Source of the DNA: Paramecium sonneborni
Lineage: Eukaryota > Ciliophora > Oligohymenophorea > Peniculida > Parameciidae
Direction: 5' to 3'
Assembly: GCA_905182985.1 (NCBI GenBank)
Contig: CAJJDN010000181.1
Span: forward strand, 99,602-163,601
DNA length: 64,000 bases
Shown here piece after piece: positions 35,965 through 49,400 of this stretch. Numbering within the stretch: the stretch's first letter is position 1; each line of letters begins with the position of its first letter. The notes under the pieces are model-generated. The model was given only the letters and a program-made list of their open reading frames with translations, ran no database searches and was not told the DNA's origin. Both the position numbers and the translations under genes were made by a program.

Positions 35965-38448
35965 TCATTTTGCATTTATGTCACTAATGAAAATAAACTT
36001 TAAATAATTTTTACTAAATTTAATATTATGATTTTCCAGCTTGTTTTTTAAAAGTATTAAATTCCACCACCTCTTTATAATGTGATAAAATTTTATACAT
36101 TATTTGTTAAATTTTAGACATATTTTAATCTTTATAGATAATATCCCATTTAGCTTCTTTTCTTCCATTTTTATACTAGCCTTTAAAAATTACTTAAGCA
36201 TGTCTAAACTTATTATTATTAAATACTTATCATAGTTGTCTTGTATATCTATCCATAAACCATCCTTTAATCCATTTTCATCATAACATCCTCCTCCTCT
36301 AAAGATATAAAATAATATAATCTATTACATCTTAATGAAAACTTATTTATCACTTATTCTGTATATTGTATCCCATTAATTATGTTTTTTCCCATTTTTA
36401 TATTTTCCAGAATAAGCTAATTAAGCTTAACTATTTTATTCAATATTCTATTACTTAGAAAAGTTTTGATTTAATTCGATCCAATCTCCAGTTTTATTAC
36501 CTTCTTCATCATAAACTCCTCCACCACTTAATTTACATTTACTCAAAAACTGATTTAAAATCCTTTCTATACATTATATTCCATCTTCCTTTTCTTTTCC
36601 AATTCTAATATTCTCCTATTTAAATCACCTATGAAGAACTTGATTTTTGGTTAAAATTTTATTTACTTATTAAAATTATCATGCAATTCTAACCAATTTT
36701 AATTTTTCTATTCATATAGATTATAATATCCTCTCCTCTAAAAATTTTATTTATAAATTTTACATGATTTCTTCCTGAACAACTTCTTCTTCTATTTTAA
36801 ATTTAGTATCCCATCTGTTACATTTTTTTCCATTTCTATATTCACCTAAATAAGTAATTTAATTTTGCCTAATTGAAATTTATTAATAAGATACACTGAA
36901 TAATAATCATGTAATTCTACCCAATTTCCATTTTTGAGACCACATTGATCAAAAGTACCCTCACCACTAAAAAATAATTATAATTTTTTAGACATTATTT
37001 AATTTCCTTCATTCTTGATTTCCCATTTTCCAACTTTTTTTCCATTTTTATAAATTCCAATTTCAGTTATTCGGTTATTCCTAAAAAATAATAATTTTAT
37101 TAACTCATTAAAATTAAAATGTAATTCTCTCCATTCTCCATCTTTTTATCCATCATCATCATAAGATCCTCCTCCACTATTGAAATAAAGAATAATTTTT
37201 ACATGCATTCTCCATCTAAAATTATATTCCATTTTTAACATTTTTTTCCATCTAAATATTTACCATTATAAACAACTTTTTTCCCCCTTTACTTTTTTTA
37301 AATAAATACTCATAATAATTATTATCTAATTGAGTCCAATTTCCATTCTTAATTCCATTTTTTATATACTCACCGCCACCACTTTAAATATCAATAGACA
37401 ATAAATACATTTTTTTTTAATTCTTTATAATATCCCATATCCCACATTTATAATTATTTTAATATTTTCCTATTTCAAATACTTAAGCTTAACTATTATT
37501 TTGAATTTTAAAATACTCCCAAAAATTATCTATTAATTCTACCCAATCTCCAATTTTTTTTCCATCATCTCCATAATTTCCACCAGCATTTATAGTTTCT
37601 CCTTTCCAAAGAGGATACCAATTTCCAACTTTTTTTTAATTTTTATCTAATTAACCCTTCCAAGTTAAATGTTTAATCTATTCTAAATTTATAATTGATT
37701 CAGGTTTATTTTAATATATTTCTATTTCATCACTTTTTAAATAAGTAATAATTACATTTTAAGTATCTCTCCATCCTATTAATAGATAATCTTAATATCT
37801 TTTGAATAAGAAATTTAAAATTCAGTTTTTTATAAAATTGTGAAAAACTTCTTCAGTCCTTAACATTTTTAATTTCTAAAGAAATATATAATAATATATT
37901 TACTCCATTGAAGCAATTTTCTCTTAGACTAAGTTAATTTATTAATGATAATTTTCAGCATCTTTTTTAAAATTTTTGATTGTATTATTTAATTATATAC
38001 AATAATTATCCTTGTATATTAACCATCTTTCTAATTAATTATTTAAAATTCCAATTATAAAGTCAAGATCTTGTTATGATAATTCTAATAAATGAATACC
38101 AGATTCAAATATATTAGAATACCTTTAATCTTCTTTTTCAAGTTACTCAAATTTTTATAAAATTTATTCTATTATAATATCCAATTATATTTTTAAAATA
38201 TTTATAGTTTCACCTATAAAACTTTTGAAATCTTTTTTAATTCGATCCTGCAATGATTTAGGATGATTTTTGACTTAATCTATTTTTTCTTCAATTATTT
38301 TTTAAAACAATTATGCTGGAATAAAATCTTTATTAGATGCTACTTTATGCTCAAATTGACATTAAGCGCACAATTTTCTTTTACAATTATGATTGCCAGT
38401 ACAAATAAATACAATTGGATTTGATGGATGATCATCACAAAATATCAT
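35965..38448 (-). pseudogene. B-box + coiled-coil + glycine-rich MORN-like repeat protein, interrupted
   Basis: The first ~35 residues form a B-box zinc finger (FCDDHPSNP, CTGNHNCKRKLCAQCQFEHK). A ~170-residue coiled-coil region follows. The rest is a series of at least six repeats in which a block like GGGSYDDDGQKDGEWREL alternates with a block like YKNGKKVGKWEI, a MORN-like pattern. Repeat units are separated by short introns, not all of which I resolved, so the exon map is approximate. An in-frame TGA at 37822-37824 breaks the reading between the coiled coil and the repeats, in a context where Trp would fit. The 3' end is uncertain. The function is unknown; MORN repeats often bind membranes or scaffolds. 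Confidence 0.65.
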
Positions 38449-38741
38449 TTTGCTAAATTTCTATTACTTTTATAAATAAATTGCTATTACTATAAGAATT
38501 GAAAAAATGTGTATTTTAAAATTAAAAATAAAATGTATCAATAGAATATTAACGCTGAATTTTCAATAAGTCGTGTAATACTTTTTACAGCCAGGTATTC
38601 TTTAAATTAGATGATTTTTTATTGAAGGTTCGACAATAACATACAGAATGATGATTTCTTTATTTTTCTAAACATTCAAAAATCAAATTTATAAAAATAT
38701 GTTAATATCATATAACTTTAATTAATAAATCTATCGAATGT

Positions 38742-41190
38742 TCATTACTATTCTTAAATTGAATAGTAAGATAACTCCCTTAATTTATTTATTTATTTTA
38801 GTGCTTCTTCTAACATTTTATAAAAAATAATTATTACTTTTATGATAATGATATTCAAATTCACTTGGGTTTCTCTCAATAGCATAATCATAATTTTTTA
38901 TAGAATCTTCAAACCATTTCATTTTCACTAATTGATTAGCTATTCAATAGAAAAAAACTTCTAAAAATAGTAGTTTTTTAATTCCTCAGGGTCATTTAGA
39001 ATTGCTTAATCATAAAATAGCAATGCTTCATCATATTAGTTTTAAGAATCAAATACAGTAGCTAATAATTAGTATTGTATTACCTTTGAACTGATATAAA
39101 ATGGAACTTTGAGGATCAAGATATATTGCTTTATCTATTTCACTTATAGCTTCTTTTACATGATCCAATTTCATAAAACAAAAAGCTAAAAAATATTAAC
39201 CTTTTTAAAGATATATTTTTAGATTATTTTAGTCTATCATTTATGCAAAATCATAAGACAGTAGTGCTTTCTTAATTTTATTTTATTTGAATAAATATTC
39301 GCTATTCCAAATAAATTTAATTCAAACCTTTCTCAAAATAATATTTAGAGTTTTCTGGATTTTTTTAAATTGCAATATCATAATTTTCTAAAGCTTCCTG
39401 TAACGATTCCTCCCTTACAATGTAGCAGCTTTTTATTATTATTTAATTCTACCTTTAAAAAAATATATTTAGGGTTCTTCTGGGTTTATATACTAAGCAT
39501 AGCCATACTAATCTAAAGCTTCTTCAAATCTATTCAAACCTTTTAAAGTTAATCCTTGAAACTAATTTATTAATTAACCTTTTTATAGATAGATTTTCTA
39601 GATTTAATTAAATTGCAATTTCTGACGTTTCCTAAGATTCTTCATAACACTTGATTTAATGTAATATTTTTGCTTTAAATTTATAAATATTTGAACCTTT
39701 TTCTACAATTTTCGCCAATGTTTTTGCTCAAAATAGAAATTAACATTACCTTTCAGAAAATAGTATTTTGACTCTTAAGAATTATTTTAAATTGCTTAAT
39801 TTTAACATATTAAAGCTTCCCTATATTGCTTCATTTCATATAAAATCATTCCTATATATATTGAATTTAAATGGCATCACCTTTAATATAAAAATAAAGA
39901 GAATTTTCAGGATCGTTTAATATTGCTAAATTACATGATTATAAAGCCTCTTCAAAACGATTCATATCATAAAGAGTGTCAGCTATTAAATTTTATACTC
40001 TAATTGCCTTTTTCTGAATAATATTTAGCTTCTTTAGGATCTTTTGCAAGAGCAGAATCAAAAAATTATAAAGCTTCTTCTAAACGATAAACCTTACTTA
40101 AGATATGTGCTATAATTTAAATATCTGAAACCATCAATCCAATGCGATTAAGAATTTTCAGGATTCATTTAAATAACTGAATATTAGATTTTTAAAGATT
40201 CTTCAGATCGGCCCATATACATTAAAATAATAGCTAATCATTTACAAATAAATAAACCTTTGTGTTGATAATTATGATAGTCAGGATCTAACTAGATTGC
40301 ATGATCCTAAACTTCTAAAGTTTCTTAAATCGATTCAATCTTCTTAAAATTATAGCTAAAAATTTATTTCAAATCACCTTTCATTTAATAAAATTAAGCA
40401 TCTTATAGACCACTTGAAAGTACTTAATTGCAAAATGAATCAGCTTCTTCAAAAAGCTCAAGCTTAATTAAAATCATAGCTTAAAGACTTATGCCATAGT
40501 TACCTTTCCAAGAATAATATAAAACAATTTTAGGATTTAAGGAAATAGCATGATTAAATTCAAATAAAGCCTCTTGATATTGCTTTTTTTAAAAAAGTAC
40601 ACATCCTAATTATTTAAAAAAACAAATTGTACCTTTATAATAAAAAAAAAGATCATTTTTCGAATCTAAGTGAATTGCCTAATCAATACATTATAATGCT
40701 TCTTCAAAATGATTCAAATCTTTTAGAATGATCACTTCAAATAATAAAAATTAATTAGCACTTTTATCAATAAGATAATCAGCATCTAACGGATCTAAAT
40801 TTACTGCACAATTAAAACACTTTAAAGCTTATTCTAAAAGTTACAAATTTTCCAAAATTTATCAAATAAATGAAATTGTCACCTTTCAAATAGTAATAAC
40901 TTGAACATCTAGGCTGTAATTTTATTGCATATTCATAATACAATTTTAAATGCAATAATGATATGGCTAAATAAATTATTTATACGCATAGAAAAATGAA
41001 TTTTATATATCTCTTTCAATAGCTAAATCAAATTAAATTAATGCTTCATTCTCTCTAGTGATTTACCGTAAGATCTCACCTTAAAAGTCATAATAATAAA
41101 TTTTAACCCTTTTAAATATATAAATTAGCATTAACAGGATCTTTTTAAATTTCTTAGCTAAATACAAGCTAAGTTACAAGAAAGGAGTGA
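38742..41190 (-). CDS. Tetratricopeptide-repeat protein
   Basis: A long minus-strand gene built of tandem TPR motifs of about 34 residues, each with an Ala-rich helix and a segment like AIERNPSEFEYHYHKSN, AILNDPEELKNYYF or AIYLDPQSS. At least a dozen units are recognisable, separated in many cases by short GT-AG introns near the repeat boundary. The 3' end (stop 38742-38744) is clear; the 5' start is placed only roughly near 41190, because the first exons could not be fixed. TPR arrays are protein-interaction scaffolds. Ciliates hold hundreds of such genes, so no specific role can be given, and the copy may not be fully intact. Confidence 0.6.
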
Positions 41191-42104
41191 AGAATTGAAA
41201 ATTATTAAATAAATAAAAAATGAAACTAAAAATAATTCAGATGATGGTAACAAAATAATATTAGTTAGTGAATAAATTACCTAACTTTTTATGTGATATG
41301 AGCCGTTTTGAAGAAGCCTTAGAAATATACAAGTATATTATATAATTTTTTATTTAAAATTTGGAATAAAGCTTAGATCATTTTAAAATATTTTTCTTAT
41401 ATTACTTATTTTTATTCCTTTCTATATAATTAAGTTTTATTTTTAATCCTACAAATAATTTATTTCAAAATAGACTTTATTTTTATTTTTTTCCTTCAAA
41501 TTATTTCTATTCCTTTAATTAATTATAATTTTGACTCTTTATCCTAACTTTTAAGAAATAAAAAACACTTTTTAAATATTATTAATCGAGAAACACCTAA
41601 TGTTATTTTCTTTTTTCGGATAATTATGAATGATAAAAACTCATCATCTTTATAATTTTTTTCAAATTAGCAATTTGTATACTATTTTGTTACATTTTCT
41701 GCTCTAAAAATATAATTAAAATTTTTTTTAATGATTTTTATTAAATAATAGATATTATTAGTAATAAATCAAAATCAAAATAGCAAGTATTTCTATTTTT
41801 ATTTGAGTAATTAAAACTCAATAGTTGTTTTTCCTATTTTTAACAATTCAGTTAATTAATTCTCTCATATCAAAGAGGAAATGATTCTTCCAAAAGCTTA
41901 TATATTGTTCATTGAAAATAGTAGTAAATTATTCTCCTGAATCCAATTAACTTATTTTAGCAATGCTTAATCAAATAAACTAATAATGTTAAAGTTTAAT
42001 TATATAATTAAAAATGTCATATAAATAATTGAAAATAGTTTTCAAAAAATTATTAAGAGAATTTCACCAAATTCAGTAGTGATTGAATTTAAATATTATT
42101 TTTC
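41191..42104. other. Intergenic, with a short plus-strand TPR fragment
   Basis: Mostly AT-rich DNA with no gene. A short plus-strand piece at 41298-41335 reads MSRFEEALEIYK, a TPR-like helix, opposite in direction to the adjacent TPR gene. It is probably a remnant of a rearranged copy. Confidence 0.4.
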
Positions 42105-42822
42105 AGAGTATAAGTCGATCAAGTAAATTGTTATAGAAATGAATTTAGTATAATTTACAAGGGTGAAAAGCCCTTTGAATTAGAAGAAGCTGCTTTGTAC
42201 TTTAAGATTAAAAATTATGCAGATTAGATGATTAAAAGTTTGAATGAAAAAGATTAAAATACAATTAAAAAATTGCTTAAGTCGATAAAACCAAGACTTT
42301 ATTTAGGGAATCAATTCGATTAACTTTTATCAATCTAAAGAATTAAATTTGAAATCTATGATTATGTCAAAATTTAAGAAAGCTCTTTAGAAATAGAACA
42401 TGGAATAGTATATTTAATAATACTCTGGGTATTTTAAAATACAAATTTAGAAAATTGAAGATATTACCACTAGAGGTTCTTTGGATGATGCTTTTCATAT
42501 ATTTGAATAGAATGTTTAATGGGCTGAAAAAGCTAAGATTATCTACAAATCAATTTCTGGATCAGAAATATAAATTATTGATATAGCAAGATAAAAAAAA
42601 TGGTAAAAAGTAGATCATTATAGACAAAAGCCTGATTCTCAAGAAAATAAAGATTTTTAAAAAATAATAAATGGCAAGAACACTCCATTTACCATTATTT
42701 TTAATAAATGGGGAAAAATTGTTTATTTAAAACCACTAAAAAAGTAAGATTTGAAAAAAGAAATAAATGAATATATTTAAGCAAATAAAGATGAAGATTT
42801 TAACAACAATAATATTAGTTGA
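42105..42822 (+). CDS. Thioredoxin-like protein, function unknown
   Basis: About 231 residues with the 5' end not fixed: the frame is open from 42105 without a clear ATG, right after a TTTTCAG that could be an intron acceptor. One 22-nt intron (42429-42450) joins two halves exactly. The second half (AKIIYKSISGSEIQIIDI, KKWQKVDHYRQ, TPFTIIFNKWGKIVYLKPLK) has the strand order and the cis-Pro-like TP of a thioredoxin fold, but no CxxC, so redox activity is doubtful. The tail is Asn/Asp-rich. The fold is an inference from pattern. Confidence 0.55.
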
Positions 42823-43483
42823 TCTGAAGAATAATAATTATTAAAGGAAGAATTTTAATTTAAAATTAAAAATTATAAATTTTTACAAAAAAAAAATAAA
42901 AATAGATTAGATATTGTGTTATCGTTTTTTATTTTGACCTCTGTTTAATTATTTTTATGAAGTCTTATTTTTATCAATTTAAAAACTTAGAATTTAAGTA
43001 GTTAATCAAATTTTTGAATATAAGATTGAGTTGAAAATCCTTTAGTGAACATATCAAAGAAAAATAATTAGATTAAAGTAAATTTTGGAGTTTTGTGTAA
43101 GATTTTTATCTTGAATATGTAAGATAAAATGGATATTTATAATATCAATTTGAAAAGATAAATTGAATGTATTTTATTTTTATGTAGAGAGGATTTAAGT
43201 TTTCCAGTTTAATTTTAAATGAATAATTGGAATTGAAATCATGACTTTTTTGATTTATATATTATTCTTTGTATTTTATTTTTTATTTTTTTAATCATCA
43301 TACCTAAAATTTAATTTATGTTAATAAAACCATATAAGAAATTTATTTAATTCTCTATTCCATATTGTGAAACAAATATATAAAAATAATTTTATGTAAT
43401 TAAATTTATATAATATTTATGGTATTACAATCAATTTTCAATCCACATAATTTCTCAATACCATATTCTAAAATTCCCTCCAT
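42823..43483. other. Intergenic, nothing recognised
   Basis: AT-rich DNA with dense TGA in all plus frames. It separates the thioredoxin-like gene from the 3' end of the giant cysteine-rich protein gene. No feature can be supported. Confidence 0.5.
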
Positions 43484-46400
43484 TCAAGGACTAATCAATT
43501 TGTTCATTTCTACATCTACAATAGTTTATGGAAATCTGATTGTTTGTATGGAACTAATCAATGAAATAAATTGCCTATTTTAATTTTTTTATTACTTTTA
43601 ATGTCCTTTTTAAGCCTTTGATAATGATTTTAAATGGTAACGTATTTTTGTAAAATTGTTTTTAAGACGTGATTCTATTAAGTTTAATTTTTTGAGTTAA
43701 TTATTAAAATATTTAGTAAGAGAAAAATTTGGCATTAGATATCTAGAAATTTTATATATTATTCCTAGAAAAGGAATTTTGTATTTCTTAAAATAAACTG
43801 AAAAAATTTTAATAATAAATGGGTAACATAATCTAATACAAAGTAGAACAATACAAATTTATAAAATGATTGATAAATTTGGGTTATTTTCTTATTCGCT
43901 TACATAATTAGCTCCAGCAATAAATATAGTTATTGAGCAAATTTATCCTGCTTGAATATCTAAAAAATTTAAACTTGAAATTATATATGGTTTGTGTTTT
44001 ACAGTTGCCAATTAATAAACTAATAAACATAATCCTAAAAGAGATGCTTTTAAAAAAATATTGCTTTCAAAATATGTCAAGATTATAATAATAATAGTTT
44101 TCTTTGATAATTTAATTGATTCCCAATAATAACTTTCGCTATTATATTCATTAAACAAATAGCATATATGTCTTCTGAGTTTTATTTTATCCAATTATTT
44201 TCTATTTATGTACAATATGAAAAATAAAGAGAAAGGAATAAACAGACCAAAAATTCCTAAACCTGGAATAGCAAAATAAATAATCCATGAAATATGATTA
44301 GCAGTGCCATATAAAAGAGATACATCTCCTTGTATATATGAAATTTATGAAATCTATCTATTAGAAATAATTGAACTAAACCTAAATAATAATAATTTAT
44401 TTTTGATTACTATTTAATTAATGCAGCATAATTTGATACATATAAATATAATAAGGTATTTGAAATGATACTTCTATTCAATAGTTATTTCTTACATTTA
44501 GCTTAAATAGCAAATCCTATCCAAATTATTAACAGTTGAATTATAATCAATATCATCATAAATATTAATCTTAAATAGATTAATTCTATATTTTAGATTT
44601 AAGATAAATAACAATCCAAATTGTTAGCCATAAAATATGATGTATTACTTGTTTATTCAATAAAATTAAAAGAAATAGAAAAAGTGATATTAAAATTAAA
44701 AACAACTGAAAATATCCATAAATAATTAAGTAACATTTTAATAAGAATACTTTCATGATCTATAATATTAATATCTAATTACCTTAATTTAATTTAAATA
44801 TGATTTTACTATACTTTTATCCAATTTTAAGAGATGAGAACAACTTATTTGATATTTCAATACTTCTTAAAGTGATTAAAATTGATAATAATGCCCTTAA
44901 TATTAATTAATTTAATAAAATACCAAATCGAAGTAAATATAAATGGTATCATACTTTTCCAAATTTGATTGCATTCTAAACATTAAAAATCTTCTAAATT
45001 TTTATAAAATTATCCATCCCCTCTTAAATTAAAATTATCACATTCTTCACATAATCCTCCTAAATGACCTTTACTACATAGATTATTTCCAACATTCCAA
45101 CCACCAATACAAAATGTAGGATTCTTAAAACAACTTTCTGTATAATCTGAAAGGTAATCAGGTCTCCAATATCCTGGATACAATTTAATTTAATTCGATG
45201 ATATATTTTCAAATTTTTATTTGTCAAATATTGAGCATTTTGTAGAGTTATAAGTTACAGTATAAAATCCTTAATTTGATTAACAAATTTAACAACCTTT
45301 ATCTATGTAGAATTCTCCTAACTAACATTTAAGAGTTTTAGCATAAATTTAAAGTTATAACTTTTCATCCATCAATTAAAAATAACAATTCAATTCTATT
45401 TATAATACTGATAAATCAGAATCATAAGGATCAAAACTAAAAGATAGAAAACTTAAATCAAAACCTTATTAATCTTAATCTAATTCTAAATTTTATATTC
45501 TATCTTATAATGTATTCTTATTATTTTTATAAAGTATAGTTGCATTAACATAACAAGATGAATTAATTAAATCTTCTAATTTTTCATTATATCGATTTTT
45601 AAATGATATTAGCATACTTTCGATATAATTTAGAAATATTTGTTATTTTGGAACATATATTTTATAATTACTAATCTTCTAATTACTTGGAATAATTAAT
45701 TGCTTTGCTGTTAATAAATATCCTTATTCAATAATATTATACGGTTTAATTATTGAGAATGATATAGTATTGTTTCCTAGATCCATTTATTTAGACATTA
45801 TTTCTTTATTATTAATAGAAAGACTTAGATGAGTTGGATTCTCAACTAAATTATCTCCATAACTTTCAGCTTAATTAAAAAGAAAAAAGCATTATGAAAG
45901 GTTATCATCGTTTTTTACATTTTATCTTGCTATATAAATACCTCCCCCTACTTTAGCTTTATTTAATATCAAAATAGATTAGGTTATTTTAAATTCATTT
46001 TTATTTATATCAACGTAAATACCTCCTCCTGCTTTACTTACTATATTACCAATTATTTTGCATTTACTTAAATATAGTTGTATATTTTCAGCATTTATCG
46101 CACCTCCTTTACTACCATTATTTTAAATAAAATCAGAATATTATACAGAAACTTTTTTTTTATTATTTTAGTTACTCTAAAAATTTAAGCAACCAATCTC
46201 TTTTATTTAATTATAAATACATAAAAGCTCATAAATTTTTACATAATTAAATTCACTTAGATCAAAAAATAAAATTCCTCTTGAACAACTTAAACAATTA
46301 TTTTATATTAACTTAATTTAATTTATTATAAACCTTACCTAATTGTTTGAACTCATAAATTTTATTAATGGATAACCTATCTTAATTGATTATTCTTATA

Positions 46401-49400
46401 ATAATGAAATTTTTTATGTTAGAAAATTTTAAGAACTATAATCATCTTTTAAGTCTAATTTATGAAGTTAACATTAAATGATTACAAATTGTTGCTTGTT
46501 ATTAATGTCTTCTTCATGATAATTCATTTAATAAATTGAAAAACGTTAAATAATTATGTTTTAAAGTATAACAATTGAATTTAATTATTGATCAAGAAGA
46601 ATTAACGGCAATTAATAAAAAGCATAAATATCACATATTTACACATTTTTTATCAACAATTATATTGAATTTACAATTTTAAATATCTGGGATAATATGA
46701 TACCTTAAATAGCAAATTAATCTATTATAATTTAACCTCCTATTACATTAAAAATTCCATTATCTTCATTAATTTAAGTAATTTAATCAATTTGTTTATA
46801 TTTTGAAAAATATTTAATCCAAGCTTGTTCTTCAAATATTAATCTAATATTAAACATTTTAAGTTCAAATTAAGTATTTTCTTTGTTTAATGAAAATTAG
46901 ACTTTAATTATTTAATTTATGAATGAGAAACAGTTTCTCACTTCTATATTCTTTAATTATATTTCGGCTTTTATTTAAGATGGACTGATAGAAAATAAAA
47001 CAGTACTCATTGCATTAAATACATTTATAAAATTCGAATTAGATATTTCTAAATTTAAATTACTATTTTAGGAATTAATATTTATACATCCGAAATTATC
47101 AGTGCCATATTTATAAATAGAAGATATTGATTCAATTGAAATACTAACAAATTATATTAATCCTTGACCTTAAGTTTTAATATCGAAGATAGCACTTGTT
47201 AAAGCTAAAATATTTTGAAATATTGAATTATTACAAACAAATTTCTCAGATATTATTTTTGCCACTCCTCCTTAAACTTTAATAGGATAAATTTATTGAA
47301 TAATTTAATTAATTTGATCTTAATCATATTATCTCTCAAGATCCAATTGATAAAATTTACTCCATAATTATTAATTAATTACATTATGATTGCTTATGAT
47401 ATTATTTTTAAATATGATTGCTTGTGAAATTATAAAAATAAAGGATGCTAATGAATTAGTTATTGCATTTTCTTTACAAAACAAATTATTAATAGTTATT
47501 TCACCTAATGTTGAATCTATATATATTAAACCAGCAAAATTTTCAGTTGGATCATCATCATATTGATGAAAAAAGTTATGAAAAAATTACAGATTTTCAA
47601 ATACAACAATTTATTTTATTTTAGAATATATACTTATTATAGATAACATATTTCTTTAATGAACCTTCTTTATTATATTATTTATAAATACAGTATCAGA
47701 TATTTCTATATTCTCATTTGTATATTCTAAATAATAAAATGATGATATTATTTCTATAAATGTTTAATTAAAATTTTCATAATTATTTATTTCAAGCTAT
47801 TTTAATTTAATAAATGCAAATCCTTAAATAAAAAGTAACTAATTATTAAATTTATCTCCCTATTAGCAGTAATTAATTTAATTTCTTTATTTATTTTATT
47901 AAAAAATAAGATGTTCTATTAAAATCTTATTGCTTTCAAAAAAATAAAATATTGGAAAATTATTAGTATTTAAAATCTAAACTTAATTTATAGAGCAACT
48001 TAAACAGTGTATAATTTTAAAAAGATGTAATTATTAATTAGATGTTTCTGATGTTTCAATATTCTAAAGAATCAAATTATTAAATTAAAATATTATATTA
48101 ATCTAATAAGAAGTGAAATAAAGTAAATTAGAATTCACTAATTTTAAATTCATTATTGTAAGTTAATCTATAGAAAAAATAACAAAATTTTTTGTATCAA
48201 TATCATTTGCTTATATTAAAATAGATTAATCTAATATATTATCTATTATATTTGCATCAATTATAGAAATATTATGATTAAAAATCAAAAAGCTTGAATT
48301 ATAAAATATGTTTTATTGAAGTTATAAGTTAACAATCTCTAATTTAACTTAGTTGCCATAATTAAAAATGAAAGAACTAGTTAATTTACAATTTTGAACT
48401 AGAACTTTTGATATTTAAGTTATTATTGTAACATTTTATTTCATTTTAAAAATAGATGAATTAAACAATGTGCAATTTTCAATTTAAAAGTTGTCAATTA
48501 ATATTGATAATAAGCTATTTGTAATTGAAAATAGATTAGTATTAATAAATGTACAATTGAAAATGAACAATTAATTAATGTACACTTATCCTTCTAAATG
48601 AGAAGATTCAATTTAAAAAAATGATGATTCTATAAAAGCAATGTTAATTAATGTAATATTTACTAAATTGATACTTTCAAATAATTCTGAATTAAGTAAT
48701 TTATTTCGATGTTATTCATATCCATCAAACTTAATATTTTTCATTGTAAATTTCAATTTTGTATTTCCTAAAAAATTAAAAGTTGTATTAAATAAGTTGA
48801 TTGTAAAATTAGTCATATATATTATTTCAAAGTTTTCAAAAATATATGAATCATACATTTCGTAAAATAAAATTTAATTTCCTAAAATATTTAAGCCAGC
48901 TGTTTCTAAAGAGAAAATATTTTATTTAAGTTTGATAGAATTGATTTTAATTGAACCAGTACATTATTCGTTAGGTTAATATTAAAGTTGAATAATGAGA
49001 GTTTAGACTCCAATTTAATTTAGATAATTTATATTTGCAGCATTTAAAAATTGATCAATTTGATATTATTCCTTAGAACATTAATTCAAATAAAATTCAT
49101 ATAACAAATGATTATTACATTATTCATTTAAACAAAACACAGGAATTTGTTTTAATGGAAAAAGTCTAACATTGGATTCAAATGTTGATTGAATACATTT
49201 TTTAGAATATTATTCATTGTTTTAATTTACAATAAAATAGGGTTAAATTATCTAAGTTCTATAAATAAAAATATTACAAATATTTGTTCAAGTGTTCTCG
49301 ATTCACAAAATTAACATAATGGGTTACATTGTAAACATTTTCCATTATCTTAAGATCTCTAAGGCTATTTATAATAATTTAATGGACATTTATTACAATA

